A DNA stretch of 64,000 nt, from positions 1 to 64,000 of the forward strand of contig NZ_JAFBBE010000011.1 in assembly GCF_016907015.1 (NCBI RefSeq), read 5' to 3'. Shown here one piece after another: positions 44,119-54,827 of this stretch. The stretch is from Oceanisphaera litoralis. Its GTDB lineage: Bacteria > Pseudomonadota > Gammaproteobacteria > Enterobacterales > Aeromonadaceae. Position 1 is the stretch's first letter. The number at the start of each line of letters is the position of its first letter. The notes beneath the pieces are model-generated. The model did no database searches. It was not told the DNA's origin and worked only from the letters and a program-made list of their open reading frames with translations. The position numbers were made by a program, and so were the translations under genes.

Positions 44119-45498
44119 CTAGCCTACCAGGCGTGCCCTGACGGTGCGGCCCTTGATCTTACCCTGCTGCAGGTGCTTCAGCGCCTGTTTGGCCACATCT
44201 CTGTGTACCGCCACATAAGACTGCATCTCCGAGATATCAATCTTGCCCACCTGAGCACCGGCAATGCCGGCCTCACCGGTGAGGGCGCCCAGAATATCAC
44301 CGGCGCGAATCTTGCTTTTGCGACCACCGGCAATATTGAGGGTAACCATCTCCGGCTGCAGCGGCGCCGTGTTGTCGTTCAGCTCGGCCAGGGATCCCTG
44401 CACGATGGGCGCCTGCTGATATTGCTCGATCATGTTGACCCGATAGGCTTCCTGCGGGCTGTACAGGCTCAGCGCCAGACCCTGCTGGCCGGCACGACCG
44501 GTGCGGCCGACACGGTGCACGTGCACTTCCGGATCCTGGGTGATGTCGTAGTTGATCACCGCCGCCAGCTCCTTGATATCCAGGCCGCGGGCCGCCACAT
44601 CGGTGGCCACCAGAATGTTGGCGCTGCCGTTGGCGAAGCGGATCAGCACCTGATCCCGCTCGCGCTGCTCCAGATCACCGTTCAGCGCCAGGGCGGAAAA
44701 GCCCAGGGTGGTCAGGTGGTCGGCTACTTCCTGACAGGCACGCTTGGTGTTGCAGAAGACCACCGCCGAGCGCGGTGCATAGTGGGCCAGCAGGGTGGCC
44801 AACGCCTGTTTGCGCAAATTGGGTACCACTTCGAACAGCAGCTGGACTATGGTGTCTGCCCGCTGTTCATCGGCTACCGATACCCGCTCCGGCTGCTGTT
44901 GCAGGCCTCGGCTCAGTTCGGCGATGCCCTCGGGGTAGGTGGCCGAAAACAGCAGGGTCTGGCGTGTTTTGGGTGCAAAGGCGACCACCCGCTCGATGTC
45001 GTCGACAAAGCCCATGTCCAGCATGCGATCCGCTTCGTCCAGTACCAGGGTGTTGAGATCGTCCAGCACCAGGCTGCCCTGTTCCAGGTGCTTGAGTATG
45101 CGCCCCGGAGTGCCTACGACTATGTGGGCGCCGAACTCGAGTGAGGCGGTTTGCGCCGCAGTCGGAGAGCCACCGCAGAGCGCGACCAGCTTGACGTTGG
45201 CCATGGCCCGGGCCAGACGACGCAGCTCGCGGGCGACCTGATCGGCCAGCTCGCGGGTGGGGCAGAGCACCATGGTCTGTACGCCCATATGATTGACGTC
45301 GAGCCGGGCCAGCAGTGCCAGGCCGAAGGCGACGGTTTTACCGCTGCCGGTGCTGGCCTGGGCAATCACGTCTTTGCCTTCCAGCATCAGCGGCAGGCTC
45401 TGGGCCTGAATCGGGGTCATCCGGGTGTATTCCAGGCTGGTCAGGTTGGCGATCAGCGACGGGGCCAGGGGCAGGGTTGAAAATTCGGTGTTGGTCAC
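44119..45498 (-). CDS. dbpA: ATP-dependent RNA helicase DbpA
   Basis: DEAD-box helicase acting in 50S ribosome assembly on 23S rRNA hairpin 92. Motifs in order: Q motif (TPIQAQ), Walker A ASTGSGKT, PTRELA, DEAD (LDEADRM), SAT, and HRVGRTGRAG. The C-terminal DbpA RNA-binding domain (GDILGALTGEAGIAGAQVGKIDI) is present. I prefer the GTG at 45498 (459 aa, near the E. coli length) to a GTG at 45534 without a ribosome site. Confidence 0.92.
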   Translation of the reverse strand: MTNTEFSTLPLAPSLIANLTSLEYTRMTPIQAQSLPLMLEGKDVIAQASTGSGKTVAFGLALLARLDVNHMGVQTMVLCPTRELADQVARELRRLARAMANVKLVALCGGSPTAAQTASLEFGAHIVVGTPGRILKHLEQGSLVLDDLNTLVLDEADRMLDMGFVDDIERVVAFAPKTRQTLLFSATYPEGIAELSRGLQQQPERVSVADEQRADTIVQLLFEVVPNLRKQALATLLAHYAPRSAVVFCNTKRACQEVADHLTTLGFSALALNGDLEQRERDQVLIRFANGSANILVATDVAARGLDIKELAAVINYDITQDPEVHVHRVGRTGRAGQQGLALSLYSPQEAYRVNMIEQYQQAPIVQGSLAELNDNTAPLQPEMVTLNIAGGRKSKIRAGDILGALTGEAGIAGAQVGKIDISEMQSYVAVHRDVAKQALKHLQQGKIKGRTVRARLVG

Positions 45499-45615
45499 GG
45501 GGAAGCTCTTGATATCAGATAAATAGGGGCGCACCAGGGTCTGTTGACCTTAAGACGGGGCCGCATCATAGCAGAAAAGCGACGGGGGTGGTGTTTTTTG
45601 GCCATTAGTTAAACA

Positions 45616-45638
45616 AAAAGCCCTCGCATGCGAGGGCT
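45616..45638 (-). terminator. Terminator after dapD
   Basis: The perfect palindrome AGCCCTCGCATGCGAGGGCT (45619-45638) is followed on the minus strand by a U tract. Confidence 0.88.
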
Positions 45639-45666
45639 TCATAGTCTTCCGATCTTGCTTGGCGGC

Positions 45667-46698
45667 TTAGTTGTGCTTGTGCAGCTCGGCATTCAGCTCG
45701 ACGGCAGACTGGTTGGTTTTCACCTCGATGCGGCCGGTCTGGGAGTTGCGACGGAACAGCAGGTCGGATTTGCCTGCCAAATCGGCGGCTTTAACCGTTC
45801 GCACTTCCTGGTTCTTGTCATCCAGCACGGTCACCTTGGCACCGGCGGTGATGTAGAGGCCGGATTCGATGGTGCAGCGGTCGCCCAGCGGGATGCCCAG
45901 ACCGGCGTTGGCGCCCAGCAGGCTGCCTTCGCCCACGGAGATGACGATGTTACCGCCACCGGACAGGGTCCCCATGGTGGAGCAGCCGCCACCCAGATCG
46001 GAACCGTTGCCGACCACCACACCGGCAGAGATGCGGCCTTCCACCATGCTGACGCCCAGAGTACCGGCATTGAAGTTGATGAAGCCTTCGTGCATGACGG
46101 TGGTACCTTCGCCCACGTGCGCACCCAGACGGATGCGGGACGCATCACCGATACGTACGCCGGCCGGTACCACGTAGTCGGTCATTTTCGGGAACTTGTC
46201 GACCGAGTTGACACTGATGGTACGACCCTGCGCCCGCGCCGCCAGCTGGCGTTGGGCCAGTTCGTCGACGGCGATGGCGCCTTCGGAAGTCCAGGCCACG
46301 TTGGGCAGCAGGCCGAACATACCGGACAAGTCCAGACCGTGCGGCTTGACCAGACGGTGGGACAGCAGCGCCAGCTTCAGGTAAACCTCGGCGGTGCTGG
46401 CGGGGGCGGCGTCGGTGTCCAGAATGGTCATCACCAGTGGCTGTTGGGTGCCTGCCAGAACCTTGACGATCTCGGCCTGCTCTTGAGCGTCTACAGACAG
46501 AAACGCCGCTTCCAGTTCGTTCAGCTGTGCGGCGCCGATTTCGATGGCGGCGTTGCCGCCCTGGTAACCGATCTTCGCAGCCACTGCGTTAACCAGTGCC
46601 TCATCGGCGTTCAGCAGCGGCAGGTTGTAGTAAACCTCCAGCCATTCACCCTTGGCGGACTTGGTGCCCACACCCAGACCGAAAGCAAAGTTTGCCAT
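45667..46698 (-). CDS. dapD: Tetrahydrodipicolinate N-succinyltransferase (long form)
   Basis: Lysine/diaminopimelate pathway enzyme using succinyl-CoA. The 343-residue length and left-handed beta-helix (GAHVGEGTTVMHEGFINFNAGTLG) are of the Pseudomonas-type long DapD, not the 274-residue E. coli form. GGAG precedes the ATG. It lies downstream of glnD, as in E. coli, but over 200 bp away. Confidence 0.93.
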   Translation of the reverse strand: MANFAFGLGVGTKSAKGEWLEVYYNLPLLNADEALVNAVAAKIGYQGGNAAIEIGAAQLNELEAAFLSVDAQEQAEIVKVLAGTQQPLVMTILDTDAAPASTAEVYLKLALLSHRLVKPHGLDLSGMFGLLPNVAWTSEGAIAVDELAQRQLAARAQGRTISVNSVDKFPKMTDYVVPAGVRIGDASRIRLGAHVGEGTTVMHEGFINFNAGTLGVSMVEGRISAGVVVGNGSDLGGGCSTMGTLSGGGNIVISVGEGSLLGANAGLGIPLGDRCTIESGLYITAGAKVTVLDDKNQEVRTVKAADLAGKSDLLFRRNSQTGRIEVKTNQSAVELNAELHKHN

Positions 46699-46915
46699 TT
46701 TGGTAACTCCGTTAATTTGGTTTGAATTCCTAATCGGCCGGCGCGCACATAGCGGCCAGCCGGATGTTAATCAGTTGCAGGCCGAGCCTTGCTGTGTTGA
46801 ACAGATCAGTGGCGAATGGTGTCGCGCCGCTCAAAAGCGGCTTCGAGAATGGCTTGCGGTGCAAACATCTAAAACGACTTCCCTGTTTCTTGATTCATTT
46901 CTGGTGCATCTTTTA

Positions 46916-49546
46916 TCATATTTTGCCGCCCTGGTTGAGCTCCTCGACCACTTTTTCTCGCAATAAGGCTTGTTCTTGCTCATTAAGCGGTCGATCTTCG
47001 CCGTTGGTCAGGCTGAAAAAGTCTTCTACCCGCTCGCCGATGGTGGTGATTTTGGCGGCGTGCAGGTTCAGCCCCAGTCGACTGAATACGGAGCCGATAC
47101 GGGCCAGCAGGCCGGGGGTGTCGAGTGCCACCAGCTCCATCAGGGTGCGTTTGGTCAGCCGCTGGGGCTGCAGAAAGTTCACCTGGGTGGTGACGGTAAA
47201 TTCCCGATGTCGTCGTGACGGCGGACGAATGCGCACCCGGGGCGGCGTTGGTATCAGCAGTACCTCGCTCAGGTTGTAGCACAGGTCGGCCAGCCGATCG
47301 CCACTCACCGGCTGGCCGTCGGGCTCGAGCACGATGAAGGTATCCAGGGCATAGCCGTCTTTCGAGGTCATGATCTGGGCATCGTGGATGTTGAGGTTTT
47401 TCTGATCCAGCGCCGCCGCCACCCGGCCGAACAGGTTGGGGGAGTCGGGATGGTAGATAAACAGCTCGCTGCCGCCCCGGCCCGGTTGCTGGCTGATTTG
47501 TACCAGAGGCCGCGGGCTGTCGGCATGGGCCAGAATATGGCGGCTGTGCCAGGCGATTTGCTCCGGGGTATGACGCAGAAAGTAATCGGCGGTAAAGCGG
47601 GCCCACAGGGGCTTGATCTGCTCGACCGGGGTATCCAGCTGTGCCAGGATCTGCCGGGCCTGGCGCTGGTTTTCGCGGATACGCAGGCGCAAGTCCGGCG
47701 GGTTTTCCAGGCCCCGGCGCAGCGCCTTCTGGGTGGCGAAGTAGAGCTCGCGCAGCAGGGTGCCTTTCCAGTCGTTCCACAGGTGATCATTGGTGGCACA
47801 GATATCGGCCACCGTCAGACTATAGAGAAAGTCCAGGCGCAACTCATCTCTGACCAGCCCGGCGAACTCGCCGATCACCTCCGGATCGTAGATGTCACGG
47901 CGTTGGGCGGTGACCGACATCAGCAGATGATGTCGCACCAGCCAGGACACCAGGCGGGCGTCGGATTTGTCGAGATCGTGCTGCAGGCAGAACGCCAGGG
48001 CGTCTTCTGCCCCCAGTTCGGAGTGATCGCCACCCCGGCCCTTGGCGATATCGTGAAACAGGGCGGCGAGGTTAAGCAGTTCGGGCTTGCGCAGACGGCC
48101 GCAGATTTCAAAACACAGCGGATGACTGCGTTTGGCGGCAGGTTTGCGAAACCGATAGATGTTTTTAAGCAGCCGGTGCGTGTGCTCGTCGACCGGATAG
48201 GCATGAAACATGTCGAACTGCATCTGGCCGACAATTTTGCTCCACTGGGGAAAATAGGCGGCGAGCATGCCGTAGCGGTGCATCAGGGTCAGCGCCAGAC
48301 CACCGGCTCGTGGATGGCGCATCAGCATCATGAACAGCCGTCGGCAGTCGGCCCGCTCGCACAGAAAACCGGTCAGGCGGCGGCGCGCATCCCGCAACTG
48401 GCGCAGTGTGGTGGAATAAATGCCGGTGATCTCGGGATGAGCGGCAATCTGATAGAAGAGCCGCAAGATGGCGGCGGGCTCTTCTCTGAACAGCGCGGGA
48501 TTGATGACGTCGATCAGGCGCCCACGCAGGCGAAACTCGGGGGTGAGCATCTTCACGTCCATGGCGATGTGGCCGAGAATGGCTTCGTCGAACAACTGCA
48601 GCAGCATTTCGTTAAGCTCGGCCACCCGCCGCACCGTCTGATAGAAGCGCTTCATCATCTGCTCTATCGGCTCGTTGCCCTCGCCGGCAAAGCCCAGTGC
48701 CGTGGCCACCGCCCGCTGACGGTCGAACAGCAAACGGTTATCGGGGCGATGAATGGCCATGTGCAGGGCAAAACGCAGCTTCCACAAAAAATTCTGGCAG
48801 TCGAGCAGCTCATGGTACTCGGCCCGGGTCAGAAAGCCGTGGCTGACCATTTCGCTCAGGGTGGCGGCGCCGAAGTGGCGACGGGCGACCCAGCTGATGG
48901 TCTGGATATCGCGCAGGCCGCCGGGGCTGCTCTTGATGTCCGGCTCCAGCTTGTAGCTGGTGTCCTGAAACTGGCGGTGGCGATCTTCCTGCTCCTCCCG
49001 CTTGGCCTCGAAAAAGGCCTGGCTGGGCCAGAATTTATCGGGCTGGGTAGCCTGGGTGAGGGCGGCAAAGGTGTCGTAGCAGCCGGTGATCAGCCGGGCT
49101 TCGATCAGGTTGGTGGCAATGGTGATGTCTTTTTTGCCTTGCCGGATGCATTCCGCCACCGAGCGCACGCTGTGGCCGACTTCCAGACGCAGATCCCACA
49201 GCAGGGTGATAAAGCTGCCGATACGGTCGTTCAGGGTCGGCTCCGGGGTGCCATTGCACAATATCAGCAGGTCGATATCCGAATAGGGGTGCAGTTCGCC
49301 CCGGCCGTAACCGCCCACCGCCACCAGCGCCAGTTGCGGATCCTTGTCCAGGCCATGGCGCTGCCACAGCCCGGTCAGCAGCTGATCCATATGCTGGGAG
49401 CGGGTGACCACCAGTTCCATGATGTCGTCGCCGGCGTTGAAGCGTTGTTCCAGCCAGTCTTGCAGGCGAGCCAGTATTTCTTTGCACTTGGGCAGGGTCA
49501 GTTCTGTGGGGGCGAGCAGGGCCGGAGCGAGCAGGCTGGCGTCCAT
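46916..49546 (-). CDS. glnD: Bifunctional PII uridylyltransferase / uridylyl-removing enzyme
   Basis: Master nitrogen sensor that uridylylates PII when glutamine is low. The nucleotidyltransferase motif GGYGRGELHPYSDIDLL lies at about 93-109. An HD domain (LFHDIAKGRGGDHSELG) performs the reverse reaction, and two C-terminal ACT domains bind glutamine. The length of 876 is normal. No strong ribosome site is seen, but the start agrees with family length. Neighbour dapD is conserved. Confidence 0.95.
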   Translation of the reverse strand: MDASLLAPALLAPTELTLPKCKEILARLQDWLEQRFNAGDDIMELVVTRSQHMDQLLTGLWQRHGLDKDPQLALVAVGGYGRGELHPYSDIDLLILCNGTPEPTLNDRIGSFITLLWDLRLEVGHSVRSVAECIRQGKKDITIATNLIEARLITGCYDTFAALTQATQPDKFWPSQAFFEAKREEQEDRHRQFQDTSYKLEPDIKSSPGGLRDIQTISWVARRHFGAATLSEMVSHGFLTRAEYHELLDCQNFLWKLRFALHMAIHRPDNRLLFDRQRAVATALGFAGEGNEPIEQMMKRFYQTVRRVAELNEMLLQLFDEAILGHIAMDVKMLTPEFRLRGRLIDVINPALFREEPAAILRLFYQIAAHPEITGIYSTTLRQLRDARRRLTGFLCERADCRRLFMMLMRHPRAGGLALTLMHRYGMLAAYFPQWSKIVGQMQFDMFHAYPVDEHTHRLLKNIYRFRKPAAKRSHPLCFEICGRLRKPELLNLAALFHDIAKGRGGDHSELGAEDALAFCLQHDLDKSDARLVSWLVRHHLLMSVTAQRRDIYDPEVIGEFAGLVRDELRLDFLYSLTVADICATNDHLWNDWKGTLLRELYFATQKALRRGLENPPDLRLRIRENQRQARQILAQLDTPVEQIKPLWARFTADYFLRHTPEQIAWHSRHILAHADSPRPLVQISQQPGRGGSELFIYHPDSPNLFGRVAAALDQKNLNIHDAQIMTSKDGYALDTFIVLEPDGQPVSGDRLADLCYNLSEVLLIPTPPRVRIRPPSRRHREFTVTTQVNFLQPQRLTKRTLMELVALDTPGLLARIGSVFSRLGLNLHAAKITTIGERVEDFFSLTNGEDRPLNEQEQALLREKVVEELNQGGKI

Positions 49547-49670
49547 GAGGTGGCGATATCCTTGCAGTCGGAAGTAACGACTACGTTAGCAAAGTCGGCT
49601 CCGGCGGGAAAGGAGATCCCTTCGTTTGCCGCGGTGCGGCCCCGTCGGTTGCTGCCGGTATTGCAGACAC

Positions 49671-49692
49671 AATAAAGGCGCCGAAGCGCCTT
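49671..49692 (-). terminator. Terminator after cspD
   Basis: A 7- to 8-bp stem (AAGGCGC, 49675-49681, with 49686-49692, loop CGAA on the plus strand) is followed on the minus strand by a short U-rich stretch. Confidence 0.75.
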
Positions 49693-49718
49693 GATGTATG
49701 GATATCGTGTATCCGTGC

Positions 49719-49934
49719 TTAATTATTATCTGCCGCAGGTACTATACTTATTGCATGGTTACCTTTGGGTCCTTCTTGTATCTTATATTGTACTAACTGG
49801 CCCGCTTTCAGGGTTCTGTATCCGTCCATCTGGATGGTGGAAAAATGTGCGAACACATCATCGCCGCCTTCCTGTGGGCAGATAAAGCCAAATCCCTTAG
49901 CATTATTAAACCACTTAACCGTACCGGTCGTCAT
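49719..49934 (-). CDS. cspD: Cold-shock-like protein CspD
   Basis: Single cold-shock domain of 71 residues with RNP1 (KGFGFI) and RNP2 (VFAHF). In E. coli CspD inhibits replication in stationary phase. It is divergent from clpS, as in E. coli, which supports CspD over other Csp proteins. A long leader of about 90 nt is predicted. Confidence 0.9.
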   Translation of the reverse strand: MTTGTVKWFNNAKGFGFICPQEGGDDVFAHFSTIQMDGYRTLKAGQLVQYKIQEGPKGNHAISIVPAADNN

Positions 49935-50035
49935 ACATCTGCATCCTTTTGCTCAAACATCCAAAACAACATTGAGTAACTGGCACAGTTGCCAATATTT
50001 ACGACAGGTTAACCCCGCCGGATGCGGCGACCCGA

Positions 50036-50065
50036 ATGATAAGCGCCATACGACACTTGATTCAA
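50036..50065 (-). promoter_or_regulatory. Candidate cspD promoter
   Basis: On the minus strand TTGAAT (complement of 50060-50065) and TATCAT (complement of 50036-50041) are 18 bp apart. The start would give a leader of about 95 nt. Confidence 0.45.
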
Positions 50066-50148
50066 TGGTCACCAATCAACCACTCTAGCCAAACAGGGGG
50101 GTGAGTCAAGCGTTTGTTTGTTATCGTATTCCGCCACAGGCAAGACGG

Positions 50149-50176
50149 TTGACAGTGCCAGCGTAAGCGGTAGTGT
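50149..50176 (+). promoter_or_regulatory. Candidate clpS promoter
   Basis: A perfect -35 TTGACA (50149-50154) with TAGTGT 16 bp later (50171-50176). The leader would be about 130 nt. Confidence 0.45.
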
Positions 50177-50315
50177 GGAGGAAAGACTAGCTGACGCGTT
50201 CCTGATATCCTGATAAAAAGAGTCAGTCCCTGGCTTGATAGCGACGCCCGGCAGCGGCACCCAATCCGGTGCGACTGCTGTAGCGAGATCCGGAACCGTG
50301 ATTTAGAGTAACTAT

Positions 50316-50633
50316 ATGGGCAGGAGAACACAGCAGGCAGAGGGTGATCAGTTAAAAGAGGTGGAAGAAACTGCGCTGCAGCCCCCTCCTATGTACAAGG
50401 TCATCCTGAACAATGACGATTACACCCCCATGGATTTTGTGGTGGAAGTACTGCAAAAATTCTTTGTTATGGACCTGGATAAGGCCACGCAGGTGATGAT
50501 GGCGGTTCATTATCAGGGGAAAGGAGTCTGTGGCCTGTTTACCGCAGAGATTGCAGAAACCAAGGTAGCGCAAGTGAACAAGTTTGCCCGTATGCATGAA
50601 CATCCGCTGTTGTGCACCATGGAGCAGGAATGA
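50316..50633 (+). CDS. clpS: ClpS adaptor of the N-degron pathway
   Basis: Adaptor that binds N-terminal Leu, Phe, Tyr and Trp residues and hands proteins to ClpAP. The core [20 protein letters not shown] contains the NDD and hydrophobic pocket residues. The length of 105 fits. It precedes clpA by 49 bp. The same window also holds bpt and aat, the two enzymes that create N-degrons for ClpS. Confidence 0.95.
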   Translation: MGRRTQQAEGDQLKEVEETALQPPPMYKVILNNDDYTPMDFVVEVLQKFFVMDLDKATQVMMAVHYQGKGVCGLFTAEIAETKVAQVNKFARMHEHPLLCTMEQE

Positions 50634-50682
50634 GTCAGTACCCGCCGCAACGGGACACCGCAGTTTTTTAGGGGAGGTGCCT

Positions 50683-52938
50683 ATGTTGAACAAAGACCTT
50701 GAGAGCACATTGAACGACGCTTTCAACGAAGCGCGCCGTGCTCGCCACGAGTTTATGACGGTGGAGCACCTGTTACTCGCGCTGTTGGACAACCCGTCTG
50801 CCAAAGAGGCCCTGATGGCCTGTGGGGCAGATCTCGAACAGCTACGCCGTGAAACCCACCTGTTTATCGAGCAGACCACACCGCTGATACCGGCGGGGGA
50901 CGATGAGGTAGAAACCCAACCCACCCTCGGCTTTCAGCGTGTGCTGCAGCGGGCGGTCTTTCATGTTCAATCTTCCGGCAACGCCGAGGTCACCGGTGCC
51001 AATGTACTGGTCGCCATCTTCAGCGAGCAGGAGTCTCAGGCCGCCTACCTGCTGAAAAAGATTCACATCAGCCGGCTGGATGTGGTCAATTTCCTGTCCC
51101 ATGGCGTGCGTAAAGACGGCCGGCAGGAAGAGGCCCCCCCCGCCCAGATGGAAGAAAACACCGACGAGGCGGCCAGCAGCCAGACCGAAGGCTTTATCAT
51201 CAACCTCAATCAGTGGGTGAAGGAAGGCCGTATCGATCCGCTGATCGGCCGGGAGCATGAAGTCAACCGTGCCATCCAGGTACTGTGCCGCCGGCGCAAG
51301 AACAACCCGCTGCTGGTGGGGGAGGCCGGGGTAGGTAAAACGGCCATCGCCGAAGGTCTGGCCTATCGCATCGTGCATGGGGATGTGCCGGACATTATCG
51401 CCGACAGCACCATCTACTCGCTGGACATGGGCTCGCTGCTGGCGGGTACCAAGTATCGCGGTGATTTCGAGAAGCGCTTCAAGGCATTGCTCAAACAGTT
51501 CGAGAAGCAGAAAGGCGCCATCCTGTTTATCGATGAAATCCACACCATCATCGGTGCCGGCGCCGCCTCGGGTGGCCAGCTTGATGCGGCCAACCTGCTG
51601 AAACCCATGTTGTCGAGCGGTCAGATCCGCTGTGTGGGTTCCACCACCTATCAGGAGTACAGCCAGATTTTCGAAAAAGACCGGGCCCTGGCGCGGCGCT
51701 TCCAGAAAATCGACATCCTGGAACCCTCGGTGGAAGACACCACCAAGATACTGCTGGGGCTGAAGAGCCGCTACGAGTCACATCATGATGTGCGCTACAC
51801 CAGCAAGGCCATTCGGGCGGCGGCCGAACTGTCTGCCAAGTACATCAACGACCGCCATCTGCCCGACAAGGCGATCGACGTCATCGACGAGGCGGGCGCG
51901 AAAATCCGCATGATGCCGCCCTCCAAGCGCAAGAAGACCATAGGAGTGGGCGACATCGAGGCCATCGTGGCCAAGATTGCCCGTATTCCCGAGAAATCGG
52001 TGTCCAGCTCCGACAAGGAAGCGCTGAAGAATCTGGAACCCAAGCTCAAGATGGTGGTCTTTGGCCAGGACAAGGCGATAGAGGTATTGACCGACTCCAT
52101 CCGGCTCAGTCGTTCCGGCCTGGGCAACGAGAAGCGGCCCATCGGCTCCTTCCTGTTTGCCGGCCCGACCGGGGTGGGCAAGACCGAGGTGACCCAGCAG
52201 CTGGCGCGGGTGCTCGGTATCGAGCTGGTTCGCTTCGACATGTCCGAATACATGGAGTCCCATACGGTGTCGCGTCTCATCGGGGCCCCGCCGGGCTATG
52301 TGGGCTTCGATCAGGGTGGTTTGCTCACCGATGCGGTGATCAAGCATCCCCATGCGGTGGTGCTGCTCGATGAAATCGAGAAGGCGCACCAGGACGTGTT
52401 CAACCTGTTGCTGCAGGTAATGGACAACGGTACCCTGACCGACAACAACGGCCGCAAGGCGGACTTCCGCAACGTGATACTGGTGATGACCACCAACGCC
52501 GGGGTGCAGGAGACGATACGCAAGTCCATCGGTTTCCAGCAGCAGGATCACAGCCATGATGCCATGACCGAAATCAACCGGACCTTCGCACCCGAGTTCC
52601 GTAACCGGCTCGATCATATCATCTGGTTCAACCACCTGAATATGGAAGTGATTCACCGGGTGGTGGACAAGTTTATCGTCGAGCTGCAGGCGCAGCTGGA
52701 TGCCAAGGGCGTATCGATGGAGGTCAGCGAGTCCGCTCGTCACTGGCTGGCAGAAAAAGGCTACGACAAGTCGATGGGCGCACGTCCCATGGGGCGGGTG
52801 ATTCAGGAAAAGCTGAAAAAGCCGCTGGCCAACGAGTTGCTGTTCGGCGAACTGGTCGGTGGCGGCTCGGTCAAAGTCACGCTAGAGGACGACAAACTGC
52901 ATTTTGACTATCAGTCGGAAGCCTCTCTGGCCCATTGA
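50683..52938 (+). CDS. clpA: ATP-dependent Clp protease ATPase subunit ClpA
   Basis: Hexameric unfoldase of ClpAP. The N-terminal domain binds ClpS ([14 protein letters not shown]). D1 Walker A is GEAGVGKT, D2 Walker A is GPTGVGKT, and the ClpP-docking loop tripeptide IGF is in KSIGFQQ. The ATG at 50683 follows GGGGAGG, giving 751 aa. A strong terminator follows. Confidence 0.96.
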   Translation: MLNKDLESTLNDAFNEARRARHEFMTVEHLLLALLDNPSAKEALMACGADLEQLRRETHLFIEQTTPLIPAGDDEVETQPTLGFQRVLQRAVFHVQSSGNAEVTGANVLVAIFSEQESQAAYLLKKIHISRLDVVNFLSHGVRKDGRQEEAPPAQMEENTDEAASSQTEGFIINLNQWVKEGRIDPLIGREHEVNRAIQVLCRRRKNNPLLVGEAGVGKTAIAEGLAYRIVHGDVPDIIADSTIYSLDMGSLLAGTKYRGDFEKRFKALLKQFEKQKGAILFIDEIHTIIGAGAASGGQLDAANLLKPMLSSGQIRCVGSTTYQEYSQIFEKDRALARRFQKIDILEPSVEDTTKILLGLKSRYESHHDVRYTSKAIRAAAELSAKYINDRHLPDKAIDVIDEAGAKIRMMPPSKRKKTIGVGDIEAIVAKIARIPEKSVSSSDKEALKNLEPKLKMVVFGQDKAIEVLTDSIRLSRSGLGNEKRPIGSFLFAGPTGVGKTEVTQQLARVLGIELVRFDMSEYMESHTVSRLIGAPPGYVGFDQGGLLTDAVIKHPHAVVLLDEIEKAHQDVFNLLLQVMDNGTLTDNNGRKADFRNVILVMTTNAGVQETIRKSIGFQQQDHSHDAMTEINRTFAPEFRNRLDHIIWFNHLNMEVIHRVVDKFIVELQAQLDAKGVSMEVSESARHWLAEKGYDKSMGARPMGRVIQEKLKKPLANELLFGELVGGGSVKVTLEDDKLHFDYQSEASLAH

Positions 52939-52976
52939 GTTCAGGCCCGGGGCATAGCACCATAATGAGTACTACA

Positions 52977-53010
52977 ATGCCCGGCACCATGATGGTGCCG
53001 GGCATTTTTT
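52977..53010 (+). terminator. Terminator after clpA
   Basis: A 13-bp perfect stem (52977-52989 with 52993-53005) runs into six T. Confidence 0.92.
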
Positions 53011-53119
53011 ATCCAAGAGGTGCATGCCTGGAGAAACCGGGGGCGAAAAAAATCACCCAAAGACACAGCGATGGGGAACAGACGCCACCATGTAACATTC
53101 GGAGTGACTGGCGAACGGA

Positions 53120-53350
<231 letters not shown>

Positions 53351-53414
53351 TTAACGCAGGCAATAAAAACGGCATCGATCATGCCGGATTTCGCCTCGAG
53401 TGTAAAGTTTCCGC

Positions 53415-54119
53415 TCAGTCTTTCATCGCCTGCCAGTGTCCGGCCACGAGTCGCTGATGAGGGCGGAAGTGTCGTTTGTAGTTCATTTTCTTACAGCCAT
53501 CGACCTGGTACCCCAGATAAACCCAGCTCTTGTTCAATCTGGCAGCCAGTTGCAACTGGCTCAGAATGGCGAAAGATCCCAGAGATCTGTGCTCCATGTC
53601 GGGGTCGTAAAAAGTATACATGGCACTGAGCGCCTGGCCGAGCAGGTCGGTAACCGCCACCGCCACCAGCTGTTGATCCAGCCAGACTTCCATGAATACC
53701 GGCGGTAGCCAGTCACAGAGCAGAAAGCCGTCATACTGCTGGCGACTGGCGGGATACATGGCCCCATCCTGGTGCCGTTCGTTGATATAACGCCGATACA
53801 GCCGAAAATACTCCGGCTTTTCCTGCTCACTCAGGCTGATGCTCAGATCCCGGTTCTGGCGGATGATACGTTTCTGGCTGCGGCTGGGCGCGAAGTGGAC
53901 GACGTCGATGCGCAGCGACTCGCAGGCACGACACAGCTGGCAATGCGGGCGATAAATATCCGATCCGCTACGGCGAAAGCCCGCACTGAGCAATTGTTCG
54001 TACCCTTCCAGGCACAACAATTCCCTGTCGAGCAGGACCAGCAGCTGTTCCTGCCGCTCGGGCAGGTAACTGCAGGGGTGTTTGGGCGTCAGCCCCACCT
54101 TGAGATTTACTTCCCTCAT
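53415..54119 (-). CDS. bpt: Aspartate/glutamate leucyltransferase
   Basis: Adds Leu to N-terminal Asp or Glu and so creates ClpS substrates. ATE-like fold of 234 residues with the N-terminal cysteines (CQLCRACESLRI) and C-terminal YLGYQVDGCKKMNYK. It overlaps aat by 4 bp (ATGA). The family is also called Ate; the bacterial type transfers leucine. Confidence 0.92.
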   Translation of the reverse strand: MREVNLKVGLTPKHPCSYLPERQEQLLVLLDRELLCLEGYEQLLSAGFRRSGSDIYRPHCQLCRACESLRIDVVHFAPSRSQKRIIRQNRDLSISLSEQEKPEYFRLYRRYINERHQDGAMYPASRQQYDGFLLCDWLPPVFMEVWLDQQLVAVAVTDLLGQALSAMYTFYDPDMEHRSLGSFAILSQLQLAARLNKSWVYLGYQVDGCKKMNYKRHFRPHQRLVAGHWQAMKD

Positions 54120-54814
54120 AACGTCAGCTCACCAGATTGCCAGCACCCTTGGGATAACGGCTGCTGTTGTCGTTCTTTCAGTTTATGTAAAAAGCGCGAG
54201 CGGGGCCAGCTGGTGGCCCCCAGGCTCATCAGATGCGGGGTGGGTAACTGGCAGTCTATCAGTTCGCCGCCATGGCGGTGCAGGTGCCGGCACAGGCCGA
54301 GCATGGCGAGCTTGGAGCCGTTGTCGACCCGATGAAACATCGACTCGCCACAAAACAGGGTGCCAAGGCCGATGCCGTAAAGCCCGGCCACCAGCCGTTC
54401 TCCCTGCCAGACCTCGATCGAGTGGGCGTGACCCAGCTGGTGCAGTCGGCAATAGGCCTGCTCTATGCCGGCGGTGATCCAGGTGCCTGCTTCCTGGGTT
54501 TCACGCAGCTGGCGGCAGGCGCGGATGACCTGTTCGAAGGCGGTGTTGACGGTCAGCCTGTATTGCCCGCGACGGGCAAGTCTGGCCAGGCTGCGACTGA
54601 TGTGCAGTTTATCCGGTTCCAGCACAGCGCGGGGATCCGGCGACCACCACAGCAGGGGCTGACTTTGATCGTACCAGGGGAAGATCCCCATACGGTAGGC
54701 CAGCAACAGCCGTTCCGGGCTCAAGTCGCCGCCCACGGCCAGCAGACCGTTGGGTTCGATTAACGCCTGTGAGGGGTCCGGAAACCAGAGCCGGTTGTCG
54801 AGTAGGGTCAACAT
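54116..54814 (-). CDS. aat: Leucyl/phenylalanyl-tRNA-protein transferase
   Basis: Adds Leu or Phe to N-terminal Lys or Arg, the second route to ClpS substrates. The family core GLLAVGGDLSPERLLLAYRMGIFPWY and GESMFHR is present; 232 aa from the ATG at 54814 (MLTLLDNRLWFPD), with AAGG ahead. It forms an operon with bpt and probably infA. Confidence 0.94.
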   Translation of the reverse strand: MLTLLDNRLWFPDPSQALIEPNGLLAVGGDLSPERLLLAYRMGIFPWYDQSQPLLWWSPDPRAVLEPDKLHISRSLARLARRGQYRLTVNTAFEQVIRACRQLRETQEAGTWITAGIEQAYCRLHQLGHAHSIEVWQGERLVAGLYGIGLGTLFCGESMFHRVDNGSKLAMLGLCRHLHRHGGELIDCQLPTPHLMSLGATSWPRSRFLHKLKERQQQPLSQGCWQSGELTL

Positions 54815-54827
54815 GGCGCGCCTTTCG

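Larger units (their letters stand above)
49935..50315. other. 381-bp divergent regulatory region cspD/clpS
   Basis: No gene. It holds candidate promoters for cspD (minus) and clpS (plus), a GC palindrome CCGCCGGATGCGGCG near 50016 in the cspD leader, and otherwise nothing I recognise. Confidence 0.5.

Noticed and set aside
47384-49675. 763-codon plus-strand frame opposite glnD
   Set aside because: Antisense to a full-length GlnD with complete NTase, HD and ACT motifs; composition is that of a reverse-strand shadow.
53011-53119. tRNA-Ser expected between clpA and infA by analogy with E. coli
   Set aside because: No cloverleaf, GTTCRA loop or CCA end is visible in the 110 bp; only the clpA terminator and spacer.
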